From positions 434,001 to 498,000 of the forward strand of contig NZ_JAQKGU010000002.1 in the NCBI RefSeq assembly GCF_028532725.1: a stretch of 64,000 bases of DNA. Reading direction: 5' to 3'. Below the pieces are notes generated by a model. It was not told where the DNA came from and did no database searches. It saw only the letters and a program-made list of their open reading frames with translations. Position 1 is the first letter of the stretch. The number at the start of each line of letters is the position of its first letter. The position numbers and the translations under genes are program-made. Below are positions 1 to 9,423 of this stretch, in pieces. Origin of the DNA: Desulfovibrio sp. Fe33. GTDB lineage: Bacteria; Desulfobacterota; Desulfovibrionia; Desulfovibrionales; Desulfovibrionaceae.

Positions 1-172
1 TAGGTCGGGGCGGATTGTTTCACCGGTTTGCGTAAGTGATTTTGATGACGGCCTGGTCGGCTTGCGTGAGGCCTATGGGCGACGTTGTTTCCCTGTGAAC
101 GTAATTCTCGGATAGTCCTGGTCGTTTCCATCCCTATCCCCTGTCGGATACTGTTTTTTCGCGGCGGCGGCC

Positions 173-943
173 TTAATCCACATCGCGGCCGGAATGAATG
201 AGGTGGTTGATAAGGTCGTCGGCCGAGTGGTCCGTTTCGACATGGAAGCCATGTGCCGGGATATCCGGGTGGGAGACTCCCAAAAGCTTGACTACGATGT
301 CGTCGCCCGCATGGTCGTTCTGGCTGAGAATTATCGAGGTCTGGTCGTTTTCGCTGTCCACCACCACGTCCTTCACGGAGAGAGCGTCGGCAAGTTCCAG
401 GTGGTCACTGCCGAAATTGAAATTGGTGACCACGATCTCGCTTTGCCCGTCGCCCAGTACCGAGGGGTCGATGAACAGGCTGTTTGAATCCGCGTCGGCG
501 TGGTGTCCCGTTCCTGCTTCCGCGGCTTCGACGCCGTTGCCGAAGATGTCGTCGTCGGGCATGTCCACGAGCAGCGCGCCATGCGCAGCGCCGTCGCCGG
601 TGTCGATGAAATAGGACCCGTCGGCCAGGGGGGTGAGGGCAAAGGTCCCTTCGTGCCCGTTCGGATTGAAGCTCGCGTCGTCGAACAGAACGGAGTGGAG
701 GGTGTTGTTGTTGGCCAGCACCCAGCTCCCGGCGTCCTTGACGAAGTGAAAGGCCGCGCCGAGGTCGACGGAAGTCCGGTCCACATCATGCACGATGAAG
801 AATTTGACGTCCGGGTCGCCTTCGAACATGGCCACCAGGCGGCCGAGCATGGTTGTGTCGTGGCAATTGGCCAGGACGATCTCCGGCGAGACCGGAACGT
901 TTCCGTCCAGTGTGTAGGTGCCAAGCATGGTTGTTTCGTTCAT
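173..943 (-). CDS. Small type I secretion substrate-like protein (C-terminal T1SS target region)
   Basis: This 256-residue acidic protein (Asp-rich, one Cys) has no N-terminal signal peptide. Its last ~100 residues match in layout the last ~110 residues of the large RTX protein upstream: a D-P-x-x-L segment, a hydrophobic-alternating F-N-F stretch, a GDDI-V/T-I-x-L-x-GV motif and a final D-D-L-x-x-x-I-x-H-I/S-G tail. This is the layout of C-terminal type I secretion signals. The N-terminal ~140 residues resemble nothing I recognise and contain no GGxGxD repeats. A GGAAAG box lies just upstream of the ATG. It is probably exported by the same ABC/HlyD/TolC system as the adhesin, but that system is not in this window. 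It could be a regulator or partner of the adhesin; function unknown. Confidence 0.7.
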   Translation of the reverse strand: MNETTMLGTYTLDGNVPVSPEIVLANCHDTTMLGRLVAMFEGDPDVKFFIVHDVDRTSVDLGAAFHFVKDAGSWVLANNNTLHSVLFDDASFNPNGHEGTFALTPLADGSYFIDTGDGAAHGALLVDMPDDDIFGNGVEAAEAGTGHHADADSNSLFIDPSVLGDGQSEIVVTNFNFGSDHLELADALSVKDVVVDSENDQTSIILSQNDHAGDDIVVKLLGVSHPDIPAHGFHVETDHSADDLINHLIHSGRDVD

Positions 944-1027
944 ATCGCTTTCCTAGTTCGGGAGAAAAGCCTCATCCGGGAAAATCCCCCGGCCCGGCGG
1001 CATGGCCGGGCCGGGGGTGTCGGTTGG

Positions 1028-4000
1028 CTAGGAGTCGTGGCCCCCGGAGTTGATGATGTGCTGAATCACTGCGTTCAGATCGTCGCCGGCGGAAAGGTCC
1101 ACCTGGTGGTCGAACGCATCGTGGGTCGCGGGCAGCACTCCGTGGAGCGTGATGGTGATGTCGTCTCCGGCGATGTCCGCGCCGTCGATGGACAGGATCA
1201 GGTCGTTGCTGTTGCCGGCGGAGGATATTTCCACAATGCCGCCGGGCAGGCCGCTGAGGTCGATCCGATCGCCTTCGTTGATGTTGAAGTCTTGGACGGA
1301 CATGGAGTCGGCGTTGTTGTCGGACAGGTAGTTCGGGTCGATGGCGATCGTATCCGCGCCGGCGCCCAGGGTCACGGTGTCGTGGCCCCCGCCGAAGTAC
1401 ACGGTGTCGTTCCCGTCTCCCGCGTTGATGGTGTCGTCGCCGGTGCCGCCGAACAGGTGGTCGTTGCCGCTGCCGCCGAACAAGGTGTCGTCGCCGCTGC
1501 CGCCGTCCATGTAGTCGTGCCCCGCGCCGCCTGCAATGACGTCGTCGCCGGACCCGCCGAACAGCAGGTCGCTGCCGCTCAGGCCGGTGATGTTGTCGTC
1601 GCCGGAAGTGCCGTGGACCCAGTCGTTGCCCTCGGTGCCGTGGTCGGACTGGACGCTGCCGTACTGCACCGGCACATAGAGCGTGGCGGTATCGGTCTGG
1701 CCGTGCGCATCGGTCACCTGATAGGTGAATTGCTCCACTGTCGGGGCGTGCAGCCCGTTATCCGCATCGAGCACGATGTCCTTGTCGAGAGTGTAGACCC
1801 ACTCGCCGGTGGAGGAATCGATGATTTGGAGCGTGCCCCATTGGCCTACGCCCGAACCGACGATGGCGGCTTCCATGGCCGCGTTGTCCGAGCTGTAATC
1901 GTTGGCCAGCAGGAATCCGGTCGCGGCCTGCAGGGCCGGTTCCCAAGTCCCCTCGCTGATGACGTCGACATTCGCGACACGGAATGCGGAGCCTGCTCCC
2001 GGAGTGATGGCGATGGTGTCGATGAGCTTGGCGTTGCTCTCGTCGTATCCGGCCATGGAGCCTCGGACTTCGTACTGCAGGTTGTTCGTCTTGAAGAGAG
2101 TGACGCCGCTGCCGTTTGTATCGGTGAGGAGCGTGCCGTCTCCGCCTGCGGAGGAATCGAAGGTGTAGGTGTTGCCGAGGGTGTCCGTGACGGTGAATAT
2201 GACGGATTCGCCGTCGGAGACTCCATTCAAGGTGATCTCGACGGTTTGCGGCTCCTTGAAGCCGTTGTTGCCGAAATCGAGGATCATGGAGTCGGTGCCG
2301 GTCCCGCCCGGGTAGGCGCCGTGGCTGATCTCGAAAGACTCATCCACGTAACCGTCGGCGGAATAGGATATGATACCCAAGCCGTCGGCGTGGTTCACCA
2401 AAAGCGTTGATGCGCCGCTGGAGTTATCGCCGGTGACATTGAGGCCGATCAGGTTGTCGGCCTTGTTCCAACTGTCGTCGGAGTACGCGCTGGAGAAGTT
2501 GATGTGATGGGTCTCGCCGGGAATGACCTCGGTGGCGGCGGGGTCGATGATTGCTGCCTGTCCGAGGTCCATGTTGGCGGTCAGGGTCGGCTGGTCGATG
2601 GTCGCTGCGACGGTGATTACGCCGTAGTCCACCGCGTTGCCGGTGTCGCTCACCTGGTAGGTGAAAGTCTCGGTGTAGTCGCCCGCCGCCAGGCCGTCAT
2701 GGGTGGTGTAAGTCCACTCGCCGTCCGCGGAGATGACCAGGTCGCCGTACTGGCCGTGGATGGGCGTGCCCATCGCGAAAGCGCCGTCTTCCAGGAGCTG
2801 TGCGTATTCGGCCGGGGTAAGGTTGTCCAGGTCCCCGGCGGCGGCTCCGGTGACGGTCAGTTCGGTGGAGCCGTCAGGGAAGCCCGGACCATCCGTAAAG
2901 TCGGTGTCCTCTGTGTCGTGGTCGTTGGCCAGTACGTTTCCCGTGATCTCGGCCGCTTCATACGCGCCGGACGGGTGCGTGGCCGCTATCGAGGAGTCGA
3001 CTCCCTTCAAGGCCACCGAGGCGTTCGGGATGTCGGCGTCGGCCATGATTACCACCGTGCCGATGTCGGTTCCGCCGGAGCTGTAGATGAGATGGACGTC
3101 GCTTGTCAGGGTGACGACCAAATCAGTGATTTCATTGCCTTGCGCATCCCACGCGGTGATATGCTCCTGCCCGCTGCCGTCGCCCGTGAGCTTGATGCTG
3201 ACAGACTGCTGCGGGTCGTCGAACTCGATGAGCAGGCGCTCGGGATCGCCGTTGTTCTCAATGCTGTTGGCGTCGGCGCCCGTACTGTCGTCGGGTGACT
3301 CCACGCCGTACTGCTTGCCGTCTCCGCTGCCCTTTTCGGACAGCGTGGCGGAAACCCAGTCGCCGCTGTCGGCGTCGTACCGCTCGGCGGTCAGGGTGTA
3401 GTTGGTGGAGCCGGAGACTTCGCCTGCCTGCCCTCCGTCTCCCGTGATCCAGCCGGAGCCGGAGCCGGAGTCGTCAACGGCGGTCGGCGGAGTGTTGTCG
3501 GCAAGTCCCGTTATATCGATCGTCAGGGTTGCGTCGTCCTGGGCGTTGCCGTCGGACACGGTGTAGGTGAAGGTTTCGGTCGGGTTGTCGCCCGGTTCCG
3601 GACTGTCGTCGGTGGCGGTGTAGGTATACACGCCGTCCGTGCCGATGGTCAGTTCGCCGTGTGCGCCCTGGATGGTCGCAGTGCCGTCGGCGTTGAAGAC
3701 CGCGTCGCCGGTGATGGCGTTGTTGGCGAAGTCCACGGTGGTGTCACCGAAAGTTACCTTGGTCAGGTGCAACTCGCCCTGGGTATTGTCCGGGTCGAAG
3801 TCGTTGTCCAGCACGTTGGCCGTGACCGTATGGGCCAGGCCGAGCTCGTTGGGCTCATGCACCGAGGCGCTGTCGTCCACGGCGATCGGAGGCTCGGAGG
3901 AAGCGCCCGGAAGCATGTCGATGGTGACGGTGTACGCGTCGCCGTCGTTGACCAGCCCCTCGCTGTCGACGGGGCGGTATGTGAAGGAGTCGGTCTCGGC

Positions 4001-5656
4001 GAATTCCACGTCCATGTACTGCAACTCCCAGTTGGAGTACCAGTTTCGGGCCGTTGCTTCAGTGGTGCCGAATTCGATCTTGTCGAAGGACTGGCCGTCC
4101 AGAATACCCTGATCCAGGGTCAGGGACTGGAAGGTGTCGCCGTCCCCGCCGGTAATGACGCCGGACTGTCCGGTGACATGATTGTACCAGGTCATGACCG
4201 TGGTGTTGACGGTGCCGGAAGCCACCACTTCGCCGTTGTCGTATGCGGTCCAGGTGGCTTGCGCGCCCTGCTTCGAGCCTGCGTGGAAATAACTTCCAAG
4301 GCCGCCGAATCCGATCTCGGCATGGGAAACGTTCTTGCCCTCGAACGTGATGGTCAGGATTTCGCCGCGGTCGAGACCGTTATGGCTGGCGTTGGCCAGG
4401 CCATGGTCGATGTGGTTCTGCTGGTTGTGGAAGACCACGAGTTCGCCGGAGTTGATGCTCGCGGAAATGGTCACGTCCGGGTTGCCGTCGCCGTCGGTGT
4501 CCACCTGGCGGGGCATCCACTTGTCCAGGCTGGCGTCTTCGGCCAGACGGGAGCCGAGGAGCACTCCCTTGGTGGCGGGTGCGTCGCCCACGTAGTGGAA
4601 ATTGTCGAGATCGTCGAAGCGGGTGCCGCTATCGATGTCTTCCTGGGTGACGGCCGTATCATTATAGTAAAGTGTGCCGTGCCCGGGCAGGCTGGTGATG
4701 ACCACGCCGGTGTCCAGGCCGTCGCTTGCGCCGGCGTCGTCCTCGACGTCGGTGATGGGGGCCACGTCGAAATCTATGGCCACGGGGGCATCATAGGCGT
4801 TGCCTGTGACGGAAAAGTCCGCACCTTCGGGGGCGTCGTTCTCGCCGTTTACGGTCACGGTCACGGTGTGTTCAACGCCGCTCGCGGAGCGGACGGTGAA
4901 GTCGTTGGAAAAACCGCTGTTGACGCCGTCCACTTCGCCCAGGTCCTGAACGCTGTCGTTGCCGATCTGGTAGGTCCAGGAGCCGTCGGCCAGGATGGAG
5001 AAAGTGCCGCCATGGGAATCCAGGATGTCTTCGGGGACAAACGATTCGTTCGCATCCGAGGCGGAGAGCTGGCCGGAGTCGATCAGCAGACCGCTTTCGC
5101 TGACGTTGAAGTCTTCGGTCACGGCGCCCGCGTCGTCGCCGGAAATCCGGATGACGGGAGGCTCTGTCACCGCTGCCGCAGCAGATGCGCCGTCGCCAGC
5201 ACCGCCGAGGGTTTCTTCGGCGGTTACGAGAACCGCTCCGCCAAAGGCGTTGCCTTGGCCACCCAGCGCTTCGATGCCGTCTGCAAGCACGCCGGGATCG
5301 TCGCTATACTGGCCCGCGCCTGAGCCCGTGTCGGCGTTGTCCGCCGCGGTTTCCAGGTCGGCGTTTCGGTCCACTCCGTCGAAGGCGTAAATGTAGACGT
5401 CGCCCGCGACCTGTTCTCCGTTGACCATTTCAAACAAGGGAAGGCTGCCCGCGTCGGCGAGGGCCTGATAATTTTCCAGGATGACTGTGCCGCCGCCCTC
5501 GACGGTGATGTCGAGGTTGCCGTCGATACCGCTGAACACCGCATCGGCCAAGTCGAAGTTGAACTTGACCGGGGTGTCGGCTTCGACTTGGTACGTTTGG
5601 GTTTTTCCTGCGCCGGGGAGAGACACCTGAAGCTGTTTTGATGTAGTGTTGGTCAT
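1028..5656 (-). CDS. Giant RTX/VCBS-repeat adhesin, type I secreted
   Basis: A 1542-residue acidic secreted protein, probably a surface adhesin. In order it shows an N-terminal segment with no signal peptide (~1-150), VCBS/cadherin-like beta-sandwich repeats (~165-275, ~590-730, ~900-1040 and ~1255-1335, with motifs such as AVDDS, NVLDND, TFTYxVSDG and NGENDAPEG), and unusual spacer domains between them. Calcium-binding RTX nonapeptides (GGSGDDx-type) fill ~1338-1427, and a type I secretion C-terminus closes it. Calcium folds RTX domains outside the cell after ABC-transporter export. The start is an ATG with an AGAG-type RBS. It lies 84 bp upstream of the small secreted paralogue, so the two are probably co-transcribed. 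Exporter genes are not visible here. Family assignment is firm; the ligand is unknown. Confidence 0.9.
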   Translation of the reverse strand: MTNTTSKQLQVSLPGAGKTQTYQVEADTPVKFNFDLADAVFSGIDGNLDITVEGGGTVILENYQALADAGSLPLFEMVNGEQVAGDVYIYAFDGVDRNADLETAADNADTGSGAGQYSDDPGVLADGIEALGGQGNAFGGAVLVTAEETLGGAGDGASAAAAVTEPPVIRISGDDAGAVTEDFNVSESGLLIDSGQLSASDANESFVPEDILDSHGGTFSILADGSWTYQIGNDSVQDLGEVDGVNSGFSNDFTVRSASGVEHTVTVTVNGENDAPEGADFSVTGNAYDAPVAIDFDVAPITDVEDDAGASDGLDTGVVITSLPGHGTLYYNDTAVTQEDIDSGTRFDDLDNFHYVGDAPATKGVLLGSRLAEDASLDKWMPRQVDTDGDGNPDVTISASINSGELVVFHNQQNHIDHGLANASHNGLDRGEILTITFEGKNVSHAEIGFGGLGSYFHAGSKQGAQATWTAYDNGEVVASGTVNTTVMTWYNHVTGQSGVITGGDGDTFQSLTLDQGILDGQSFDKIEFGTTEATARNWYSNWELQYMDVEFAETDSFTYRPVDSEGLVNDGDAYTVTIDMLPGASSEPPIAVDDSASVHEPNELGLAHTVTANVLDNDFDPDNTQGELHLTKVTFGDTTVDFANNAITGDAVFNADGTATIQGAHGELTIGTDGVYTYTATDDSPEPGDNPTETFTYTVSDGNAQDDATLTIDITGLADNTPPTAVDDSGSGSGWITGDGGQAGEVSGSTNYTLTAERYDADSGDWVSATLSEKGSGDGKQYGVESPDDSTGADANSIENNGDPERLLIEFDDPQQSVSIKLTGDGSGQEHITAWDAQGNEITDLVVTLTSDVHLIYSSGGTDIGTVVIMADADIPNASVALKGVDSSIAATHPSGAYEAAEITGNVLANDHDTEDTDFTDGPGFPDGSTELTVTGAAAGDLDNLTPAEYAQLLEDGAFAMGTPIHGQYGDLVISADGEWTYTTHDGLAAGDYTETFTYQVSDTGNAVDYGVITVAATIDQPTLTANMDLGQAAIIDPAATEVIPGETHHINFSSAYSDDSWNKADNLIGLNVTGDNSSGASTLLVNHADGLGIISYSADGYVDESFEISHGAYPGGTGTDSMILDFGNNGFKEPQTVEITLNGVSDGESVIFTVTDTLGNTYTFDSSAGGDGTLLTDTNGSGVTLFKTNNLQYEVRGSMAGYDESNAKLIDTIAITPGAGSAFRVANVDVISEGTWEPALQAATGFLLANDYSSDNAAMEAAIVGSGVGQWGTLQIIDSSTGEWVYTLDKDIVLDADNGLHAPTVEQFTYQVTDAHGQTDTATLYVPVQYGSVQSDHGTEGNDWVHGTSGDDNITGLSGSDLLFGGSGDDVIAGGAGHDYMDGGSGDDTLFGGSGNDHLFGGTGDDTINAGDGNDTVYFGGGHDTVTLGAGADTIAIDPNYLSDNNADSMSVQDFNINEGDRIDLSGLPGGIVEISSAGNSNDLILSIDGADIAGDDITITLHGVLPATHDAFDHQVDLSAGDDLNAVIQHIINSGGHDS

Positions 5657-6357
5657 AGCAATCTCTTTTGTCCGGTTATGAAAGTTAACTGGTGAGCAGC
5701 CTGTATTATGATATAGCCATTCGGCATTTTTTAGTCAAATTCGATAAAATATGTTAACACAATGGGTTGTGATGTGTAAAAGATGGCAACTATAGCCATT
5801 GTGCCTGGACTTTTAGGAGATATTCGCAATCGCGTTTATCGATGATTATGGGTGAATTATATTTTTTTCAACATGCATGTGTTGAAAAAAATATGCCCAT
5901 GCTTCAGTTTTCCCCACCCGGTTTTGAGCCGGAGTGTTTTATAACCCTCTGCATTTGCGTGTTAAAAATGGAAATAAAAATTATTGCTGTTTCGGTAAGA
6001 TGCCGTTGTGGTTTTTTGCGGACCTGCTTGGGATTGAGCAAGAATAGTCGATCCTCCACCACGTCGTATTCCGGTGCGCAGCCGCTATTTTTTGCTGGAG
6101 CAGGGGGGGCGGATCGGGTGCGCGCTGACTTTGAGCGGCCCATGTTCGAGCCGTAGCGACCGCCGTTGAACGTGGTGCGGGAAAGGGGGCTTGCTGTCAT
6201 GCCGCTGTTGTCCGAGTGTCAGGCAACCCGGATTGTTTATTGGCAAGGCGTCGCTCCCGGGCCGCGACCGAAAAATAATTCCGAATCACCGAAATTTGTG
6301 CGTTTTTTCTGTTGACAACATCGGCCCCTTGAGACAAGTTGTCCTTCCCAACGACGT
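5657..6357. other. Intergenic region between adhesin and tRNA-Ala
   Basis: About 700 bp without a convincing gene. The part next to the adhesin start is AT-rich and probably holds its promoter. The one clear structure is the long dyad at 5859-5894, listed separately. Short open frames here have no RBS and no recognisable composition. Confidence 0.5.
5859..5894. promoter_or_regulatory. 36-bp AT-rich perfect inverted repeat
   Basis: Two 15-nt arms (ATATTTTTTTCAACA and its exact complement) flank TGCATG. Each arm contains a run of seven T or A. It lies about 200 bp upstream of the adhesin start codon. It could be a bidirectional terminator or a regulator operator controlling the adhesin; the sequence does not decide between them. 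Confidence 0.5.
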
Positions 6358-6433
<76 letters not shown>

Positions 6434-6443
6434 CACGAAAGTT

Positions 6444-6479
6444 AAGGCTTAGAAGGTTTTCCTTCTAAGCCTTTTTTTT
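6444..6479 (+). terminator. Rho-independent terminator of tRNA-Ala
   Basis: A 13-bp stem (AAGGCTTAGAAGG with its complement) and a TTTT loop are followed by eight T, directly after the tRNA. A very similar hairpin follows the tRNA fragment at 20050, so the duplicated segment extends past the tRNA. Confidence 0.9.
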
Positions 6480-6548
6480 GTGGAATATACAAAAGAATAT
6501 ACAAATGAAAAGTAAGGCCCCCTGTAAAGTCCCCCATCTTAGGGCCAG

Positions 6549-7428
6549 CTAGTAGTAGAGACTTCCCGCCGATTTTTGGTGGGAGCCCAGAGGGCAGGGG
6601 GTACCCCCTGCCCTCTGGGCTGCAAATTCCACTGGCGTCATGTCGCCTAGCGATTCATGAGGCCGCTCTTCGTTGTACTCCCCGATGAATCTTTCTGTGC
6701 AATCGCGTACTTCGTTCAAACTGTCGAATATGTACAAGTCCAAAACTTCTTCCCGGTAGGTCCTGTTGAAGCGCTCAATATATGAGTTTTGTGTCGGCTT
6801 GCCTGGTTGTATGAACTCCAGGTCAACGCCGTGTTGATCAGCCCAGGCTGCCATGGCCGTACTGACGAATTCCGGCCCATTGTCCATTCTCAGCTTTCCG
6901 GATAACGCCCTCTTTCTTCGGCTACCCGATCTAGAACCCTGAGCACTCTCCCAGCCGGCAAGTTGGTATCCACCTCAACCGCCAGTACTTCACGGTTGAA
7001 ATCATCCACAGCATTGAACGTCCTGAAGGCACGTCCGCTGTAGAGCGTATCCCGCATAAAATCGATCGACCAACAATGATTGACCAGCAGCGGTTGAGTC
7101 ACGGCTTTCCTTGTCCTTTGGGGACGTCGTTTCTTCGCCTTGCGCTTCAAATTCATTTTTAGCAGGCAATACACACGCCAGACTCGTTTGTGATTCCAAA
7201 TATTACCTTGCTTGCGGAGCACGGCAAAAAGCTTGCTGAAGCCTCATGTAGGCTTTTTCTCGGCCAGTTCAGTCAAAGCGACGATGACATCTCTGTCGTC
7301 ACGCGGATGTGGCTTGTATGCGTAGTAGCTTCGGCTAACGCCGAGAGCGGCACAAGCCTTGCGAATGCTCATCTCGAACTCACTGATCATGTGCGTGACG
7401 AGCTGTTTTCGCTGAACCGGCCTTAGAG
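6549..7428 (-). pseudogene. IS3-family orfB transposase, broken
   Basis: The rve integrase core is recognisable: a DD(35)E-type region with WSIDFM, AVDDFNRE, DNGPEF, IQPGKPTQNSYIERFNRTYREE and YNEERPHESLG motifs. The frame is open from about 7428 but is interrupted by TGA at 7244-7246, in a K-P-T-x-G-F context that is normally Arg or Trp in relatives. A one-base deletion near 6888 then separates the YPES end from the following LRMDNGP. It overlaps the end of orfA, as programmed frameshifting in IS3 requires. The element could not now make a functional transposase by itself. Confidence 0.88.
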
Positions 7429-7689
7429 TTTTTTTTCTATAATGTCCTTGAGGGCCATGTTCTCTAGGCTCAAATCCGCAAACATTTGTTTGAGCTTGCG
7501 GTTTTCGGCTTCAAGATCTTTCATCCGCACGATGTCGGATGCTTCCATGCCACCGTACTTGGATTTCCATTTGTAGTACGTGGCGCTGCTCACGCCATGC
7601 TCCCGGCAGACGTCCTTGACCGTTCGTCCTCCTTCCACGAATTTCAGAATCCGAACGATCTGGTGCTCGCTGAATCTCGATTTGCGCAT
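7423..7689 (-). CDS. IS3-family orfA (HTH protein)
   Basis: An 88-residue protein with the standard IS3 orfA layout: an N-terminal helix-turn-helix (RFSEHQIVRILK ... VCREHGVSSATYYKWKSKYGG) and then a leucine-zipper-like helix (LEAENRKLKQMFADLSLENMALKDII). It binds the IS terminal repeats in this family. The frame is intact, but its partner orfB is broken, so the element is probably immobile. Confidence 0.9.
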   Translation of the reverse strand: MRKSRFSEHQIVRILKFVEGGRTVKDVCREHGVSSATYYKWKSKYGGMEASDIVRMKDLEAENRKLKQMFADLSLENMALKDIIEKKL

Positions 7690-7816
7690 ATGAAACTCCT
7701 ACTCCCAGTTTGGGGCAGAAGTCTCTACTTTGCAATGGACCTAGTTTACGGGGACTTTACACCCCTATGTAGAGGTTGTTTTCTTTGGCCCTTCGATTTT
7801 TGACGCCCGCAGATTG

Positions 7817-8310
7817 TCAAACCAAACTGAACACCTCAGCAAGGCCTCGTTCTTCAATAATTTCCCAGGTTGTCCTGTAGCCAAATTTTTTCCTCGGCCG
7901 ATGGTTTATAAGATCAACCGCCCACTTCAACTTGCTTGGATCGGCGAAGTTTGAAGACTTTCGTTTTGGATAGAACTGCCGCAACAAGCCGTTCGTCTGC
8001 TCGTTCAGAGCTCTCTCGTTGGGTGCCTGCGGATGGCAAAAATATACGTTGCAATCCAGCTCTTTCTCCAGTTTCGCATAGCCGGAAAATTCGGAGCCGC
8101 GATCAAGAGTAATAGTCTTCACACAGATCTCATCCACCCCACGAAAAGCGGCGAGGATTGATTCTGTAACACCTTCTTTTGTTTGCTTTTACAGTGAGCT
8201 GCCAACAGTAGTCCCGTGGACATCTCGACAAGGGTCGCCACATTGTCCTTCCCTTTGTAGCCCAGCACCAAGTCGCCTTCCCATTGGCCAAATGTTTTTG
8301 GGGCTGACAT
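7817..8310 (-). pseudogene. IS30-family transposase, 3' fragment with frameshift
   Basis: Only the catalytic half remains. It shows FGQWEGDLVLGYKGKDNVATLVE, then in another frame VDEICVKTITLDRGSEF, the family pattern of D and D plus a downstream E within a NHRPRKKFGYRT C-terminus. The frame shift lies near 8170-8180, where the continuation VTESILAAFRGVDE can be read in the second frame. The N-terminal HTH is missing: the fragment ends at the left inverted repeat of the adjacent IS1595-type element at 8300. The missing 5' part is not found on the far side of that element, so the junction has also suffered a deletion or rearrangement. Confidence 0.85.
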
Positions 8311-9014
8311 AGATAGCTATGCCATGTTGTGCCTCTTTATCCATTTTTTCAGGGTAGATAACTTCTCTTTTGGGGAGCCGTAATTAAACCTGAATTCACA
8401 CTCTTTCAAATACAACCCAAAATGCTCACGGGGGATACCATTGTATTTCTTCAAGTGCCGCTTAGCTTGATTTCAAAAATTCTCAATGCCATTGATGTGG
8501 TTGTGACAATCGGCATACTTCTTCAAGTGATTGATTCGATAGTGTTTAAATTCAGACAGATTGAGTACTTTAAAAGACGACAACCCATCCGTATACACAA
8601 CGCTATCTGGATGCACTTGGGAGTCGATGATTTCCTTCAAGGTCTTTGATTTCATGTTGGGCAAAATCTGCGCGTAGACTCTTCCGTTGCGCTTGAGGAT
8701 GCCAAATACGGCGACCTTACCCGTAGCACCTCGGCCACGAATGCCGCGCCTGTACTCTCTAGAATAGCTTTCATCCACTTCGACTTCACCGGAAAATATA
8801 TCCACTGGGGGCATTTGCTCTGCTATAATATTCCGTAACCTAGGGTAAAAACTTATAGCGGTGTTGCGGTTAACGTCGACCAACTCACTGGCGGTTCGGG
8901 CTGGGGTACCTGCCACGTAATGCTCAATGATCCGACCAGAAGTGCGCCCTGATAAACGCGATCTCTTTAACCTCATGGTTTCCCCTAATACGGAGAGATA
9001 TCTATGTCAGCCCC
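8300..9014 (-). mobile_element. IS1595-family insertion sequence
   Basis: Perfect 16-bp terminal inverted repeats GGGGCTGACATAGATA (8300-8315) and its complement (8999-9014) enclose one transposase gene. The 715-bp length fits IS1016-type members. No 8-bp direct repeat is visible in the flanks (ATGTTTTT against AATAATTT), so sequence was lost on one side after insertion. A relic of the same element type lies at 25029-25093. Confidence 0.88.
8317..8976 (-). pseudogene. IS1595-family (ISXO2-like) transposase with in-frame TGA
   Basis: The frame encodes about 220 residues with an N-terminal HTH (SGRIIEHYVAGTPARTASELVDVNRNTA) and a DDE-type core: VEVDESYSREYRRGIRGRG, then VYTDGLSSF and NHINGIENF. 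It is cut by TGA at 8473-8475. The same frame continues N-Q-A-K-R-H-L-K-K-Y-N-G-I-P... to TAG at 8317. In relatives the position after IENF is Trp, so a TGG to TGA transition explains the break. The start ATG at 8976 is well placed inside the right terminal repeat. Confidence 0.85.
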
Positions 9015-9423
9015 AATAATTTTAGCAGCTGCTGGTGCATACTGGGTCTCTCAGACCAACGATTTCGCTGTCTGGTTTAATTCCGATGATTTCTACCCCC
9101 GATCTTCTCCTCCGAGCTGGATGTGTCAAAGAGTGGAAGTACCGTCTCAGCCGTTCTTAACGAACGGTATGATGTGCGCCATGCCTTTTCACTTGTAGTC
9201 CCGTATGATGACAATCGGTTTGACTTCCGCTCGACCAAGAGGAGTCAGTTTGGCATTTTGATGCATGTTCACTAGTTTGACGTTTGCTGGTTGTGACTTG
9301 GTAATCTCAACTTATGCAAATCTAGGACGAGTGAACAGTCTTTTGGAACTTCACATCTAGCCGGTTACGCAAACCGATACGGGGATTGTCTCATTTTGAG
9401 TGGTCTGTATTTGGGGAAGCAGG
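9015..9423. other. Gap between IS1595 element and Mo-cofactor gene
   Basis: About 410 bp with no gene that I can support. It probably represents leftover sequence from element insertions and deletions, since the missing 5' part of the IS30 gene is not recognisable here in any frame. Confidence 0.4.

Larger units (their letters stand above)
6523..7761 (-). mobile_element. IS3-family insertion sequence, decayed
   Basis: Ends carry the inverted repeat TGTAAAGTCCCC (6523-6534 and complement 7750-7761). The similarity extends inward through an AGG patch to GTAGAGACTTC on both sides. CCCC flanks both ends and could be a 4-bp target duplication, although it is low complexity. Inside are an intact orfA and an orfB with a stop codon and a frameshift. 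At 1239 bp the length is normal for IS3. It inserted just after the tRNA-Ala terminator. Confidence 0.9.

Noticed and set aside
500-2410. A 636-codon plus-strand open frame opposite the adhesin
   Set aside because: It is a Val/Gly-rich shadow of the repeat-rich RTX gene, with no RBS and no domain.
5842-6156. A 104-codon plus-strand frame ahead of tRNA-Ala
   Set aside because: It starts inside the dyad region, lacks an RBS and has random composition.
7244-8475. TGA codons in the transposases as selenocysteine or recoded codons
   Set aside because: The elements are otherwise decayed (frameshift, truncation) and no SECIS-like stem follows; nonsense mutation is simpler.
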